Assembly (NCBI RefSeq): GCF_004349195.1
Contig: NZ_SMLG01000011.1
Coordinates: 1 to 64,000, forward strand
Length of the DNA stretch: 64,000 nucleotides
Direction of reading: 5' to 3'
DNA from: Flavobacterium rhamnosiphilum
GTDB lineage: Bacteria; Bacteroidota; Bacteroidia; Flavobacteriales; Flavobacteriaceae
The notes below the pieces were generated by a model. The model saw nothing but the letters and a program-made list of their open reading frames with translations. It searched no databases and was not told the origin of the DNA. The translations under genes were made by a program, and so were the position numbers. This document shows, piece by piece, positions 38,401-47,008 of the stretch. Positions within the stretch are counted from its first letter, which is position 1, and the number at the start of each line of letters is the position of its first letter.

Positions 38401-39096
38401 ATGTTTAGTTTTATACAATTACAGGCCGACACCATTACCAACGCTGCTTCAAACGTAGTTATTGAAAAAATTGCTCCAAATGCCGAAATATCCACTTTAG
38501 GATTCCTTTTAAAAGGTGGTGTGTGGCTTATCCCAATCGGGATTCTATTATTTTACACTTTTTATCTGATTATTGAACGCTATTTGTATATCAGTAAAGC
38601 ATCAAAAATTGATACTCTTTTGATGCGCGATGTGCGCGATAATCTAAATTCAGGAAATCTTGATTTGGCTCGATCTATTGCAGAAAGAAATAATACGGCT
38701 TCGGGTAATATTGTAAGAGAAGGGATTCTGGTTATCGGGAGACCCATTATTGAGATTGAATCCAACATGGATCGTGCTGCTGATATCGAAATAGGAGGAA
38801 TGGAAAAGCATTTAGGTCATTTGGGACTTATTGCAGGAATTGCGCCTACACTTGGATTTATTGGGACTATTTCAGGAGTAATTAAAATATTTTATAGTAT
38901 TTCGGTAACTGAAAACATTAGTATTGGTAACATTTCCGGTGGATTGTATGAGAAAATGATCAGTAGTGGTGCTGGATTAATCGTTGGTATTATTGCGTAT
39001 AGCGGATATCATTTATTAAACGGCAAGATTGATAATTTTGCGTTAAAAATTCAAAAACAAATATTAGAGTTTGTAAATATTATTCAAAGATCGTAA
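38401..39096 (+). CDS. exbB: MotA/TolQ/ExbB-family proton channel protein
   Basis: 231 residues. Three transmembrane regions: about 38-62, about 135-160 (the LIAGIAPTLGFIGTISGVI stretch, characteristic of ExbB/TolQ) and about 180-205. With ExbD it uses the proton gradient to energise TonB. exbD begins 1 bp after its stop, so the two are coupled. Confidence 0.93.
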   Translation: MFSFIQLQADTITNAASNVVIEKIAPNAEISTLGFLLKGGVWLIPIGILLFYTFYLIIERYLYISKASKIDTLLMRDVRDNLNSGNLDLARSIAERNNTASGNIVREGILVIGRPIIEIESNMDRAADIEIGGMEKHLGHLGLIAGIAPTLGFIGTISGVIKIFYSISVTENISIGNISGGLYEKMISSGAGLIVGIIAYSGYHLLNGKIDNFALKIQKQILEFVNIIQRS

Positions 39097-39097
39097 C

Positions 39098-39493
39098 ATG
39101 TCTATAAAGCGAAAAAGAAGATTTCATGCCGAGGTTGCTACTTCGTCATTAAGTGATATTATGTTTTTCTTATTGTTGTTTTTCTTGATTATATCAACGT
39201 TGGCTAATCCTAATGTTATCAAAATGACATTGCCAAAAGCCAAATCTAACGAGAAAACAAACAAGCAATACATCAGTTTATCTGTTACTGAGGATAAAAA
39301 ATTCTACATAGACAAGCAAGCGGTTTCATTTGAAGAACTCGAAACGACTTTGATGTCTAAAATGAATTCAGAGAAAGATCAAACAGTTATTGTGAGAATT
39401 CCATTCAATTTACAAGTACAAGATTTAGTTGATGTGCTGCAAATAGGAGTGAAGAACAATCTGAAGTTTGTGATTGCTACCAGTCCCAAGTGA
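39098..39493 (+). CDS. exbD: ExbD/TolR-family biopolymer transport protein
   Basis: 131 residues with a single N-terminal transmembrane helix carrying the essential Asp in SSLSDIMFFLLLFFLI, and a periplasmic C-terminal domain. Partner of the ExbB encoded immediately upstream. Confidence 0.93.
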   Translation: MSIKRKRRFHAEVATSSLSDIMFFLLLFFLIISTLANPNVIKMTLPKAKSNEKTNKQYISLSVTEDKKFYIDKQAVSFEELETTLMSKMNSEKDQTVIVRIPFNLQVQDLVDVLQIGVKNNLKFVIATSPK

Positions 39494-39495
39494 AA

Positions 39496-40032
39496 ATGAT
39501 TTCTAAAAAGAAAATTATAATATATTCGTTAGGATTTTTAATTCTTGAAACTCTTTTTCTAGGATTATTTATTAATAATATGAAACCTGATCCTAGTGTT
39601 TCAATTGCCCTAGTTTTAATAATTCCATTCTTATTTATTCTAAACATAATATTTGCAACTATATTATATTTTTTGAAAAAGGAAATTGCAAAGTTGTTTT
39701 TTATAAACTCAGTAATTTCTCCAATAATATTTTATGCTTTGTGGAGTTTATGGTTTTTAGATTATCAAGAAAGAAATAATAAAGAGTATTATTTCAAAAT
39801 TGAAAATAAAGATTTTGAAATCAGTTTGTCAAAAACATCAGATTATTTTTTGATTTCCGATTCCGAAAACATAAGTCGAGTTTATGGAGGGAAATATGAA
39901 ACAAAATCTGATAGTATAATATTAGTCGATGGAAAAATAAAAATGGCAATTATAAATAACAAATTAATTGGTTTTCCAGAATCATCTAAAGAAATTAAAC
40001 TAAGCGAAAATAAACAGAAAATGCCTCGATAA
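39496..40032 (+). CDS. Uncharacterised three-helix membrane protein
   Basis: 178 residues from the ATG at 39496, 2 bp after exbD. A GTG at 39490 overlapping the exbD stop is possible but less likely. Three predicted membrane helices (about 8-28, 38-60, 68-88) are followed by a roughly 90-residue charged domain rich in Lys, Ile, Ser and Asp. No family is recognised. The gene is more AT-rich than its neighbours and occupies the place after exbD where tonB would be expected. Its 3' end forms one arm of the terminator at 40015-40049. Confidence 0.7.
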   Translation: MISKKKIIIYSLGFLILETLFLGLFINNMKPDPSVSIALVLIIPFLFILNIIFATILYFLKKEIAKLFFINSVISPIIFYALWSLWFLDYQERNNKEYYFKIENKDFEISLSKTSDYFLISDSENISRVYGGKYETKSDSIILVDGKIKMAIINNKLIGFPESSKEIKLSENKQKMPR

Positions 40033-40049
40033 TATTGAGGCATTTTCTG
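40015..40049. terminator. Terminator between the small membrane protein gene and tonB
   Basis: CAGAAAATGCCTC at 40015-40027 pairs with its exact complement at 40037-40049. The left arm overlaps the last codons of the plus-strand gene. The region serves convergent transcription. The core shares 14 nt (AAAATGCCTCGATA) with the palindrome at 57051-57106. Confidence 0.75.
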
Positions 40050-40099
40050 TTTTATACTATTTATATCTGTGTTAATAAGCTCAATCTATGGCCTAGTTT

Positions 40100-40999
40100 T
40101 TAATTCAAATTGAAATTGTAAACAATCTTACCGACTTGCTTTTCCGGGGCATCGCTGCTCGCATCCCATCTCGTGTTCATTGCAGCAATTCTTGCTTGGT
40201 CTAATAAGCATTTTGCAGTATTTGTTGTTCCTTTTACGCCGGCAACTGCATTTACAGTCCTTCCAGTTCTGTCTACAGAAACTTCTACGACAACTTTTCC
40301 TTGTTCGTTACAAGTGTATTTTGGTGCGGGTTTAGATAATGCTTTTCTGTTTCCTAACGAATATCCAACTCCTCCGCCAGAACCGCTTCCGGTTCCTCCA
40401 CCGCTTCCGGAGCCATATCCGCTGCCAGTTCCTATTCCTGTTCCAGTGCCGTTTCCTCCTCCTGTTCCTCCACCGGAACCACCCGTTCCATAATAACCGT
40501 TAGAACTTAAGCTTCCGTTAGCTTTTCCTTTGTTTCCGGCTGCTTTGTCATCGCCATCGCCGCCTTTACTAGAGCCTTTCAGAATGCTGGATAAAGCATC
40601 ATTTGTATTGTTGGAAACCTTAGGTTTTACAACCGCTGGTTTTGTTTCCTCTTTTACAACTACTGTTGGTTTTTTAGTTTTTTCTTTCGTCGGAATCACA
40701 ACACTTTCTTCAGTGCTGTTTTCCTGAGATAAAATAGCTTCCTCCGGAATTGATTTTGCAGGCGTTTGCCTGGTTTGGTTTTTTACCTCTAAAACTTCAC
40801 TTTTATAATTTGCTCCGGAACCGAAATCGCTGTCACCAAAATTTACAGTAACGCCACCGCCACCTCCGCCGCCAGCAAGTTCATCCATATTTGCAGGTGG
40901 CCAAAATCGGATGAAAAATAAAATTAACAACATTGTCGCATACAAAAGAATGGATAGTGCTAACGATTTCTTTTGATCTGATGAAATGGTGGAACTCAT
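40100..40999 (-). CDS. tonB: TonB-type energy transducer with glycine-rich spacer
   Basis: 299 residues from the ATG at 40999. The frame runs back to a TTG at 41062, but that would add a non-cytoplasmic-looking stretch before the single N-terminal anchor helix (about 12-32). The middle is acidic, then Lys/Pro/Val-rich, then a Gly/Ser/Thr low-complexity spacer of about 50 residues (about 170-222). The C-terminal 90 residues (GKVVVEVSVDRTGRTVNAVAGVKG) are the TonB-like domain, with a cysteine pair. It couples ExbBD to porters such as the SusC encoded here. It runs opposite to exbB-exbD. Confidence 0.88.
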   Translation of the reverse strand: MSSTISSDQKKSLALSILLYATMLLILFFIRFWPPANMDELAGGGGGGGVTVNFGDSDFGSGANYKSEVLEVKNQTRQTPAKSIPEEAILSQENSTEESVVIPTKEKTKKPTVVVKEETKPAVVKPKVSNNTNDALSSILKGSSKGGDGDDKAAGNKGKANGSLSSNGYYGTGGSGGGTGGGNGTGTGIGTGSGYGSGSGGGTGSGSGGGVGYSLGNRKALSKPAPKYTCNEQGKVVVEVSVDRTGRTVNAVAGVKGTTNTAKCLLDQARIAAMNTRWDASSDAPEKQVGKIVYNFNLN

Positions 41000-41193
41000 T
41001 TGTATTTTAAATTTTAAAAAGTGTATTACTAAAAAACGTTGAAAAGTACTAAAAATTGTCAAGAGTAAAAAGCTACTGAAGGAATATAAATAATATTGCT
41101 TTCGCTTAAACTAGAAATGAGAAAAGGGATTAAATAGATTTTAAAATCTGCTTAATCCCAGTTCCGATAAATATTAAAGAATGCTATTTTATT

Positions 41194-42420
41194 TTAAGTA
41201 AGCTGCTTCAATGCAATTTCAAAAGCAGTAGCACTAATATTTGTTTTACTTGGATTCAAATTATGTGCTTTTTCAATTGCTTTTTTAATGATTTCCGAAG
41301 TGTCTTGAAAGATAGCTTCATCTGTCATTTGTACTTTCTTCTCCATGAAGTAAGCAAAAACACGAGCCATACCACAATTAGAAATAAAGTCAGGAATTAA
41401 ACTCACTTTATGATCTACATCTTCCATAATTGGACCAAAAAAGATTTCTTTGTCGGCAAAAGGAACATTCGCACCACAAGAAATTACTTCAAGACCGTTA
41501 GCAATTAAGCTGTCAATTTGAGATTGAGCTACTAATCTGGAAGCGGCACATGGAGTGAATATTTCAGCACCTATGGTCCAGATTTTTTGATTGATTTCTT
41601 CAAAAGGAATCATATTTTCGGCAACCAGTTTGTTTCCGTCTTTTGCAAGGAACAATGCTCTTATTTCTTCGAAAGTGAATCCATCTTCGTTGATTAATCC
41701 ACCATCTCTGTCGATAATACCAATTACTTTAGCACCCATTTCGGCTAAGTAAAAAGCGGCAGCAGAACCTACATTTCCAAAACCTTGTACGATTGCTTTC
41801 TTCTCTTTTACATCTCCACCATAAATAGTGTAATAATTACGAACGGCTTCGGCAACGCCATAACCGGTAATCATATCAGCAATAGTATATTTTTTAGATA
41901 CATCAGGCGAGAATTTTGGATTTTCAATCACTTTTACCACACCTTGACGCAATTGTCCAATTCTGTTGATTTTGTCTGCTTCGGTAGGTTTGAAGTGACC
42001 GTTAAAAACACCTTCCTGCGGATGCCAAACACCACATTCTTCCGTCATTGGAATCACTTCGTGAATTTCATCTACATTCAAATCACCACCAGTTCCGTAG
42101 TAACTTTTTAATAAAGGAGAAACGGCTTTATACCAACGTTGTAAAACGCCTTTTTTTCTTGGATCATTTGGATCAAAATTAATTCCGGATTTAGCACCGC
42201 CAATAGCAGGTCCAGAAACAGAAAATTTTACTTCCATAGTTTTTGCCAAAGACAAAACTTCATTCATATCCAACCCTTTTCTCATACGGGTTCCACCACC
42301 GGCAGCACCACCACGCAGCGAATTGATGACTGTCCATCCTTCAGCTTCAGTTTCGGCATCTTTCCAATGGAAAACTATCTCAGGTTCCTTATTTTCGAAT
42401 TTCTTTAATAAATCTTTCAT
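41194..42420 (-). CDS. Glu/Leu/Phe/Val dehydrogenase family amino acid dehydrogenase
   Basis: 408 residues. N-terminal dimerisation/substrate domain with the catalytic lysine in GPAIGGAKSGI and the acidic YYGTGGDLNVDE motif, then an NAD(P)-binding domain with VQGFGNVGSAAA. Oxidatively deaminates an amino acid to the 2-oxo acid and ammonia. The length is shorter than NADP-dependent hexameric glutamate dehydrogenases. Glutamate or branched-chain substrates cannot be separated by eye, so no symbol is given. A TATATTTG box (plus-strand 42445-42452) lies about 25 bp before the start and is a good -7 element. Confidence 0.9.
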   Translation of the reverse strand: MKDLLKKFENKEPEIVFHWKDAETEAEGWTVINSLRGGAAGGGTRMRKGLDMNEVLSLAKTMEVKFSVSGPAIGGAKSGINFDPNDPRKKGVLQRWYKAVSPLLKSYYGTGGDLNVDEIHEVIPMTEECGVWHPQEGVFNGHFKPTEADKINRIGQLRQGVVKVIENPKFSPDVSKKYTIADMITGYGVAEAVRNYYTIYGGDVKEKKAIVQGFGNVGSAAAFYLAEMGAKVIGIIDRDGGLINEDGFTFEEIRALFLAKDGNKLVAENMIPFEEINQKIWTIGAEIFTPCAASRLVAQSQIDSLIANGLEVISCGANVPFADKEIFFGPIMEDVDHKVSLIPDFISNCGMARVFAYFMEKKVQMTDEAIFQDTSEIIKKAIEKAHNLNPSKTNISATAFEIALKQLT

Positions 42421-42506
42421 TTATTGCGATATGTTTATTTTTGACAAATATAAAAAATAGAATAATGCGAATTATGTGTTTCTCGAATAATTTCGGACAA
42501 TAATTT

Positions 42507-43085
42507 TTACTGGCCTAATAAATTCTTTTTAAGATTTTCACCCACAGGATTGTCCGACAACCAAATTCCAAAGAATGCTTTTTTGAAATCAAATCCTGCT
42601 ATTTTGCCTTTTAATTCATCGTTTTTGTAAACCCAAATAGAAGTGTCAGTAGGATTGTAAATCAAATTAAAAACATCATTCTCTACAATTTCATCGCTTA
42701 ACATACCTTTAAGTTGTTCCATTCTTGGTAATAATGTATCAAGAATATCTTTAGAAGACAGTTCAAAACCTTTATTTAAATTTCGGGTTAGTTTACCTGA
42801 TGAAACCATTGAAGAGGTGATTTGTATTCTGATAGCCATTTCAGTATTACTATCAATAATATCTTTTGCATCTTGAGAAAGTATTGTTAAGTATAATGCT
42901 TGAACGTATACTTCGATCATCATTTTTGATCTGGTTCCAAATCCGTTAAGCTGAAGCGTTTTATTTTGGAATTTTATTTCTCTTGGAACAATAACACCAT
43001 TAACATCAAATTGGGTTTGCGCTGTAGCGATATTGGATTGAATAAGTAAAAACAGTGTAAATAAGGTTAATAAGATCTTTTTCAT
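42507..43085 (-). CDS. Chalcone isomerase-like periplasmic protein
   Basis: 192 residues with a signal peptide (about 1-23, ending ATAQ). The chalcone-isomerase-like fold is recognisable from VNGVIVPREIKFQNKTLQLNG-like N-terminal strands, RSKMMIEVYVQALYL, and GFDFKKAFFGIWLSDNPVG at the C-terminus. Bacterial members of this family have no established substrate and are not flavonoid enzymes by default. Stands alone between the dehydrogenase and anmK. A TAATTTTG box lies upstream (plus-strand 43112-43119). Confidence 0.8.
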   Translation of the reverse strand: MKKILLTLFTLFLLIQSNIATAQTQFDVNGVIVPREIKFQNKTLQLNGFGTRSKMMIEVYVQALYLTILSQDAKDIIDSNTEMAIRIQITSSMVSSGKLTRNLNKGFELSSKDILDTLLPRMEQLKGMLSDEIVENDVFNLIYNPTDTSIWVYKNDELKGKIAGFDFKKAFFGIWLSDNPVGENLKKNLLGQ

Positions 43086-43161
43086 GAGTTGTGTAGGTTT
43101 AAAATTTTTGGCAAAATTAGTCTTTTTAAGCGATGGGGAAATATAGTTTATTTAAAATATT

Positions 43162-44229
43162 TCAATTATCATAAATAACTCCTGAACTGTGATCAGTTTT
43201 GGCACCAGTAACGCTTGATAAGACATTAATTTCACCTCTAAGTTTTAAAACGCCGAGTAAAGCAAAAATCAACGCTTCTTTGAATTCCAGGATTTTTGTT
43301 GACGGAATTATGATTTTCATTTCCGGTAAATGATATTGAATCCGCTCCATAAGAAAATCATTGTAAGCGCCGCCACCAGTGATAAAAAGGCTTCCTTTTT
43401 TATTTGGCAAAGCCAAAGCAATTTGCAATGCTACATGCTCCGTAAAAGTGCATAATTTATCTTCAATTGGAATGGAATAGTTGTCGATAATGGGTAAAAC
43501 AGTTTCTTTTACAAATTCAAAACCCAATGATTTAGGATGTTTCTTCTGATAAAAATCTAAAGCATTTAATTCATTTAATACATCTTCGTTGCAAATTCCG
43601 GTTCTTGAAATACTGCCTTTGTCATCATAGTCCAAACCCAATTGGTTCGCATAAAAATTCAAAACGGTATTTACAGGCGAAATGTCAAAGGCGATTCGGT
43701 TGTTGTTTTGCTCAAAAGAAACATTCGAAAAACCACCTAAATTCATACAGTAATCATATTCAGGAAATAAAATTCGGTCGCCAATAGGAACCAAAGGAGC
43801 GCCCTGACCGCCAAGTTGTACATCCTGAACTCTGAAATCACAAACTACCGTTTGATTAATTAATGATGCGATTTCGGGTAAGTTGCCAATTTGAAGCGTG
43901 AATCCGTTTTGAGGTTGGTGTAAAATAGTATGTCCATGGGAACAAACGGCATCGAGATTCTTTATATCGTATTTTTCGATAAAATCAGAAATGATAGTAG
44001 CCAGAAGTTGGGTGTATTCTTGATCTAATTTTTCGAGAGCAGCTTCGGAAAAACCTACCGCTATTTTCAATTTGTTTAACCAATCAATGCTGTACGAAAT
44101 GGTTTCGGATTCCAAGATTTGAAATTCCCATTTATTATTTTTTGCAGTAAAGACAATATGCGCCAAATCTACTCCATCGAGAGAAGTTCCTGACATAACA
44201 CCGATAACGGTATACTTTTCTTTAAACAT
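43162..44229 (-). CDS. anmK: Anhydro-N-acetylmuramic acid kinase
   Basis: 355 residues. It phosphorylates and opens 1,6-anhydro-MurNAc from cell-wall turnover to give MurNAc-6-phosphate. The ATP-binding VMSGTSLDGVDLAH motif, CSHGHTILHQP, DFRVQDVQLGGQGAPLVP, NLGGFSNVS and the late FITGGGAYNDFLM motif are all intact. Divergent from the acyl-CoA dehydrogenase gene. Confidence 0.95.
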   Translation of the reverse strand: MFKEKYTVIGVMSGTSLDGVDLAHIVFTAKNNKWEFQILESETISYSIDWLNKLKIAVGFSEAALEKLDQEYTQLLATIISDFIEKYDIKNLDAVCSHGHTILHQPQNGFTLQIGNLPEIASLINQTVVCDFRVQDVQLGGQGAPLVPIGDRILFPEYDYCMNLGGFSNVSFEQNNNRIAFDISPVNTVLNFYANQLGLDYDDKGSISRTGICNEDVLNELNALDFYQKKHPKSLGFEFVKETVLPIIDNYSIPIEDKLCTFTEHVALQIALALPNKKGSLFITGGGAYNDFLMERIQYHLPEMKIIIPSTKILEFKEALIFALLGVLKLRGEINVLSSVTGAKTDHSSGVIYDN

Positions 44230-44250
44230 TGGCTAAATTTACGAAATCGT

Positions 44251-44280
44251 TTGAAATCTGATTTTTAATAATTACTTTTG
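44251..44280 (+). promoter_or_regulatory. Promoter of the acyl-CoA dehydrogenase gene
   Basis: TTG at 44251-44253, a 19-bp spacer and TACTTTTG at 44273-44280 fit the Bacteroidota consensus exactly. The predicted leader to the ATG at 44318 is about 30 nt. Confidence 0.75.
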
Positions 44281-44317
44281 TCGACAAATTTAAGAACATT
44301 TAATTTACTATAAAAAT

Positions 44318-45457
44318 ATGGATTTTAATCTGACTGAAGAGCATTTAATGATTCAACAAGCGGCACGAGATTTCGCAAATGCTGAATTGTTAGCTGGAGT
44401 TATAGAAAGAGACGAACATTCAAAGTTTCCTACTGAACAAGTGAAAATGATGGCTGATTTGGGTTTTTTGGGAATGATGGTCGATCCTAAATATGGTGGA
44501 TCTGGTTTAGATAGTATTTCGTATGTTTTGGCTATGACCGAAATATCAAAAGTTGATGCTTCTGCGGCAGTAATTATGTCTGTAAATAATTCATTAGTTT
44601 GTGCCGGTATAGAAAAATATTGTAATGAAGAGCAAAAAATGAAATATTTGGTTCCACTTGCAAAAGGGGAAGTGATTGGAGCATTTTGTTTATCAGAACC
44701 AGAAGCGGGTTCAGATGCCACTTCTCAAAAAACAACTGCAATAGATAAAGGAGATCATTACTTGTTAAATGGTACTAAAAACTGGATAACCAATGGTTCT
44801 TCGGCATCTACCTATATTATAATTGCTCAAACGGATATTGAAAAAGGACACAAAGGAATCAATGCCTTTATTGTTGAAAAAGGTTGGGCTGGATTTGATA
44901 TTGGTCCAAAAGAAAAGAAAATGGGAATCCGTGGATCAGATACGCATTCTTTAATGTTCACGGATGTAAAAGTTCCGAAAGAAAACCGAATTGGAGCTGA
45001 TGGATTTGGGTTTAATTTCGCAATGTCAGTTTTGAATGGCGGAAGAATCGGTATTGCATCTCAAGCATTAGGAATTGCAACCGGAGCGTATGAATTGGCA
45101 TTGAAATATTCACAAGAAAGAAAAGCTTTTGGGAAAGAAATTTTCAAACACCAAGCAATCGCTTTCAAATTAGCGGATATGGCCACTCAAATTATGGCTG
45201 CAAAAATGCTGGTTTTGAAAGCTGCTTCTGAAAAAGATGAAGGGAAAGATATTTCACAATCAGGTGCTATGGCTAAGTTATTTGCTTCGCAAACCGCTAT
45301 GGATACTACAATTGAAGCTGTTCAAATTCACGGTGGAAATGGATATGTAGCTGAATACCATGTGGAGCGTATGATGCGTGATGCTAAAATTACTCAAATT
45401 TATGAAGGAACTTCTGAAATACAAAGAATTGTAATTTCAAGAACATTAGTTTCATAA
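44318..45457 (+). CDS. Acyl-CoA dehydrogenase (short-chain, butyryl-CoA type)
   Basis: 379 residues, standard for the family. FAD-dependent oxidation of acyl-CoA to 2-enoyl-CoA. Signatures: FCLSEPEAGSDATS, the WITNGSSAS flavin region, the KAFGKEIFKHQ helix, QIHGGNGYVAEYHVERMMRDAK and the catalytic base E363 in IYEGTSEIQ. A good promoter precedes it and a terminator follows. No other beta-oxidation genes are near. Confidence 0.93.
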   Translation: MDFNLTEEHLMIQQAARDFANAELLAGVIERDEHSKFPTEQVKMMADLGFLGMMVDPKYGGSGLDSISYVLAMTEISKVDASAAVIMSVNNSLVCAGIEKYCNEEQKMKYLVPLAKGEVIGAFCLSEPEAGSDATSQKTTAIDKGDHYLLNGTKNWITNGSSASTYIIIAQTDIEKGHKGINAFIVEKGWAGFDIGPKEKKMGIRGSDTHSLMFTDVKVPKENRIGADGFGFNFAMSVLNGGRIGIASQALGIATGAYELALKYSQERKAFGKEIFKHQAIAFKLADMATQIMAAKMLVLKAASEKDEGKDISQSGAMAKLFASQTAMDTTIEAVQIHGGNGYVAEYHVERMMRDAKITQIYEGTSEIQRIVISRTLVS

Positions 45458-45479
45458 AAAAAATTCATAAGATTTTATA

Positions 45480-45509
45480 AACCCTTTCAAGTTCTGATTT
45501 GAAAGGGTT
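45480..45509 (+). terminator. Terminator of the acyl-CoA dehydrogenase gene
   Basis: AACCCTTTCAA at 45480-45490 pairs perfectly with 45499-45509, followed by TTGTTTTT. The DoxX-like gene remnant begins within a few bases of its 3' side. Confidence 0.8.
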
Positions 45510-45513
45510 TTGT

Positions 45514-45790
45514 TTTTCTGCTTTGGGTGTTGAACCTTATAGAAGAATTGGTACTGAAATAGCGGAGTTGATTACGGCAATTTTGATTTTTAATACTAAA
45601 AACTTCACTGTTTGGGGCTATAATGGGTTGCGGAGTCATGGTTGGTGCGATTTTTGCTCCTCTGTTCGTACTTGGGATTGAAGTGAAAAATGATGGTGGT
45701 ACACTTTTTATTTTGGCACTAATTACCTTTCTTTGTTGTGTTACTTTAGTTTTTAAGGATGGAAATAAAGTAATGAATTTGTTGAATTAA
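45514..45790 (+). pseudogene. Truncated and frameshifted DoxX-like membrane protein gene
   Basis: The first reading frame encodes ALGVEPYRRIGTEIAEL and ITAILIFNTKNFTVWG. After a G run at 45614-45617 the homology continues one frame over as MGCGVMVGAIFAPLF, VLGIEVKNDGGTLF and ILALITFLCC, to the TAA at 45788-45790. Joined, they match the C-terminal two thirds of DoxX-family quinol-oxidase-subunit-like membrane proteins as I know them. The N-terminal first helix is missing because the remnant starts right after the acyl-CoA dehydrogenase terminator. Loss of two G (or gain of one base) at the G run explains the shift. Two independent lesions make decay more likely than a sequencing error, although the G run alone could be one. 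Confidence 0.75.
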
Positions 45791-45799
45791 AACTTAAAT

Positions 45800-46288
45800 A
45801 TGCTAATACCTTCTATAAATAATAGCTTAAACGAACTAATTGATCTGCTGAATCAATTGTCGCAAAATGAATATTCAAATTCTTGTGCAGAATTAAGTAA
45901 TGCAACTATAGGAGAGCATACAAGGCATATTATAGAGATGTTTCAGTGTTTAGAAAATCAATATGATTCAGGTCTTGTGAATTATGATAAAAGAGAACGA
46001 AATACTTGTATTCAAACGGATACCGATTTTGCTATTGAAAATATTGTGTTGATTCAACAAAATTTAGATAAAAAAAATAAAAACATCGAGTTGTTGCAAA
46101 TTATTGATGGAGAGGAAATTCGAATTGAAAGCAACTATTTCAGAGAATTACTGTATAATTTAGAACATTGCATTCATCATCAGGCGCTTATAAAAGTAGC
46201 TATTTTACAATGTGAAACAGTGACAATTGATTCTAATTTTGGAGTTGCACGATCTACAATAGAATATAGAAATCAATGTGCACAGTAA
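45800..46288 (+). CDS. DinB-like helical-bundle protein
   Basis: 162 residues. A four-helix DinB/YfiT-type bundle is suggested by the metal-ligand-like histidines in TIGEHTRHIIEMF and in LEHCIHHQALIKV. Family members include thiol-transferases (bacillithiol or mycothiol dependent) and uncharacterised damage-inducible proteins; no thiol partner is evident here. The NRDE gene overlaps its last 13 bp, so translation is coupled. Nine bp separate it from the DoxX-like remnant. Confidence 0.72.
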   Translation: MLIPSINNSLNELIDLLNQLSQNEYSNSCAELSNATIGEHTRHIIEMFQCLENQYDSGLVNYDKRERNTCIQTDTDFAIENIVLIQQNLDKKNKNIELLQIIDGEEIRIESNYFRELLYNLEHCIHHQALIKVAILQCETVTIDSNFGVARSTIEYRNQCAQ

Positions 46289-46986
46289 GTTTTGTAACAA
46301 CGAATGATAAAATTATCATTACTTCAAATCGGGATGAAAAAACAGTAAGACCGAGTGCAATACCTCCAAGAAATTATACCGTAAACGGAAAAAATCTTAT
46401 TTTCCCAAAGGATCCAAAAGCGGGAGGAACTTGGTTTGTTGCGAATGAAGACGGAACAATTTTGGTGCTGTTAAATGGTGCCGACGAAAAGCATGAAGTG
46501 CAACTTCCGTATCGAAAAAGCCGTGGTTTGATTGTTTTAGATATGATCAGCAGCTTTTCGCCAAAGGATTTCTGGACCGAAATTGATTTGGAAAACATAG
46601 AACCTTTTACGTTAGTTTTATTTCAAAACAACGCTCTTTTCCAATTGCGCTGGAACGGAAAAGAGAAAGAAACAACTCCTCTGGATATTCATCAAAATCA
46701 TATTTGGTCTTCCTCAACGTTGTATTCATCAATTATTCGAAAAAAACGTGCCAATTGGTTTCATACTTTTATGGATGATAATTCTGAAATTTCTGAATCA
46801 AAAATGCACGATTTTCATCGCTATACCGAAGAGGGGAATGATGAAAACGGTTTGGTTATCAATAGAAATGACGAGATGAAAACGTTAAGTATCACGCAAT
46901 CGGTTATTGAAAAAAATAAAGTGGTTATATTGCATTACGATTTGATTGCACAGCAGGATTTTTCGACCTCATTTATCACCGTTTAA
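46276..46986 (+). CDS. NRDE (TANGO2) family protein
   Basis: 236 residues. Starts MCTVSF with Cys2, as in Ntn-hydrolase-like members, and carries the SNRDE signature at about residues 17-21, PKDPKAGGTWF and the LNGADEKHEV segment. Eukaryotic TANGO2/HRG-9 and a bacterial relative have been reported as haem chaperones; the biochemical activity in Flavobacteria is not established. Overlaps the DinB-like gene by 13 bp and precedes the ATP-grasp gene by 22 bp. No signal peptide, hence cytoplasmic. Confidence 0.85.
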   Translation: MCTVSFVTTNDKIIITSNRDEKTVRPSAIPPRNYTVNGKNLIFPKDPKAGGTWFVANEDGTILVLLNGADEKHEVQLPYRKSRGLIVLDMISSFSPKDFWTEIDLENIEPFTLVLFQNNALFQLRWNGKEKETTPLDIHQNHIWSSSTLYSSIIRKKRANWFHTFMDDNSEISESKMHDFHRYTEEGNDENGLVINRNDEMKTLSITQSVIEKNKVVILHYDLIAQQDFSTSFITV

Positions 46987-47008
46987 AAAACTTATATTGA
47001 CCCGAGTT

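Noticed and set aside
40173..40493. Proline-rich open frame on the plus strand
   Set aside because: Complement of the glycine-rich spacer of tonB; low-complexity codons give proline on the other strand.
40360..40500. Possible CRISPR-like or tandem repeat array
   Set aside because: The repetitive DNA is the in-frame Gly/Ser/Thr-rich spacer of TonB. Units are irregular and there are no spacers.
44353..44721. 122-codon open frame on the minus strand
   Set aside because: Antisense shadow of the acyl-CoA dehydrogenase, whose motifs lie on the plus strand.
45499..45681. 60-codon open frame taken as an intact gene
   Set aside because: It opens inside the terminator arm at a TTG and loses homology at the G run. 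It is the first half of the DoxX-like remnant.
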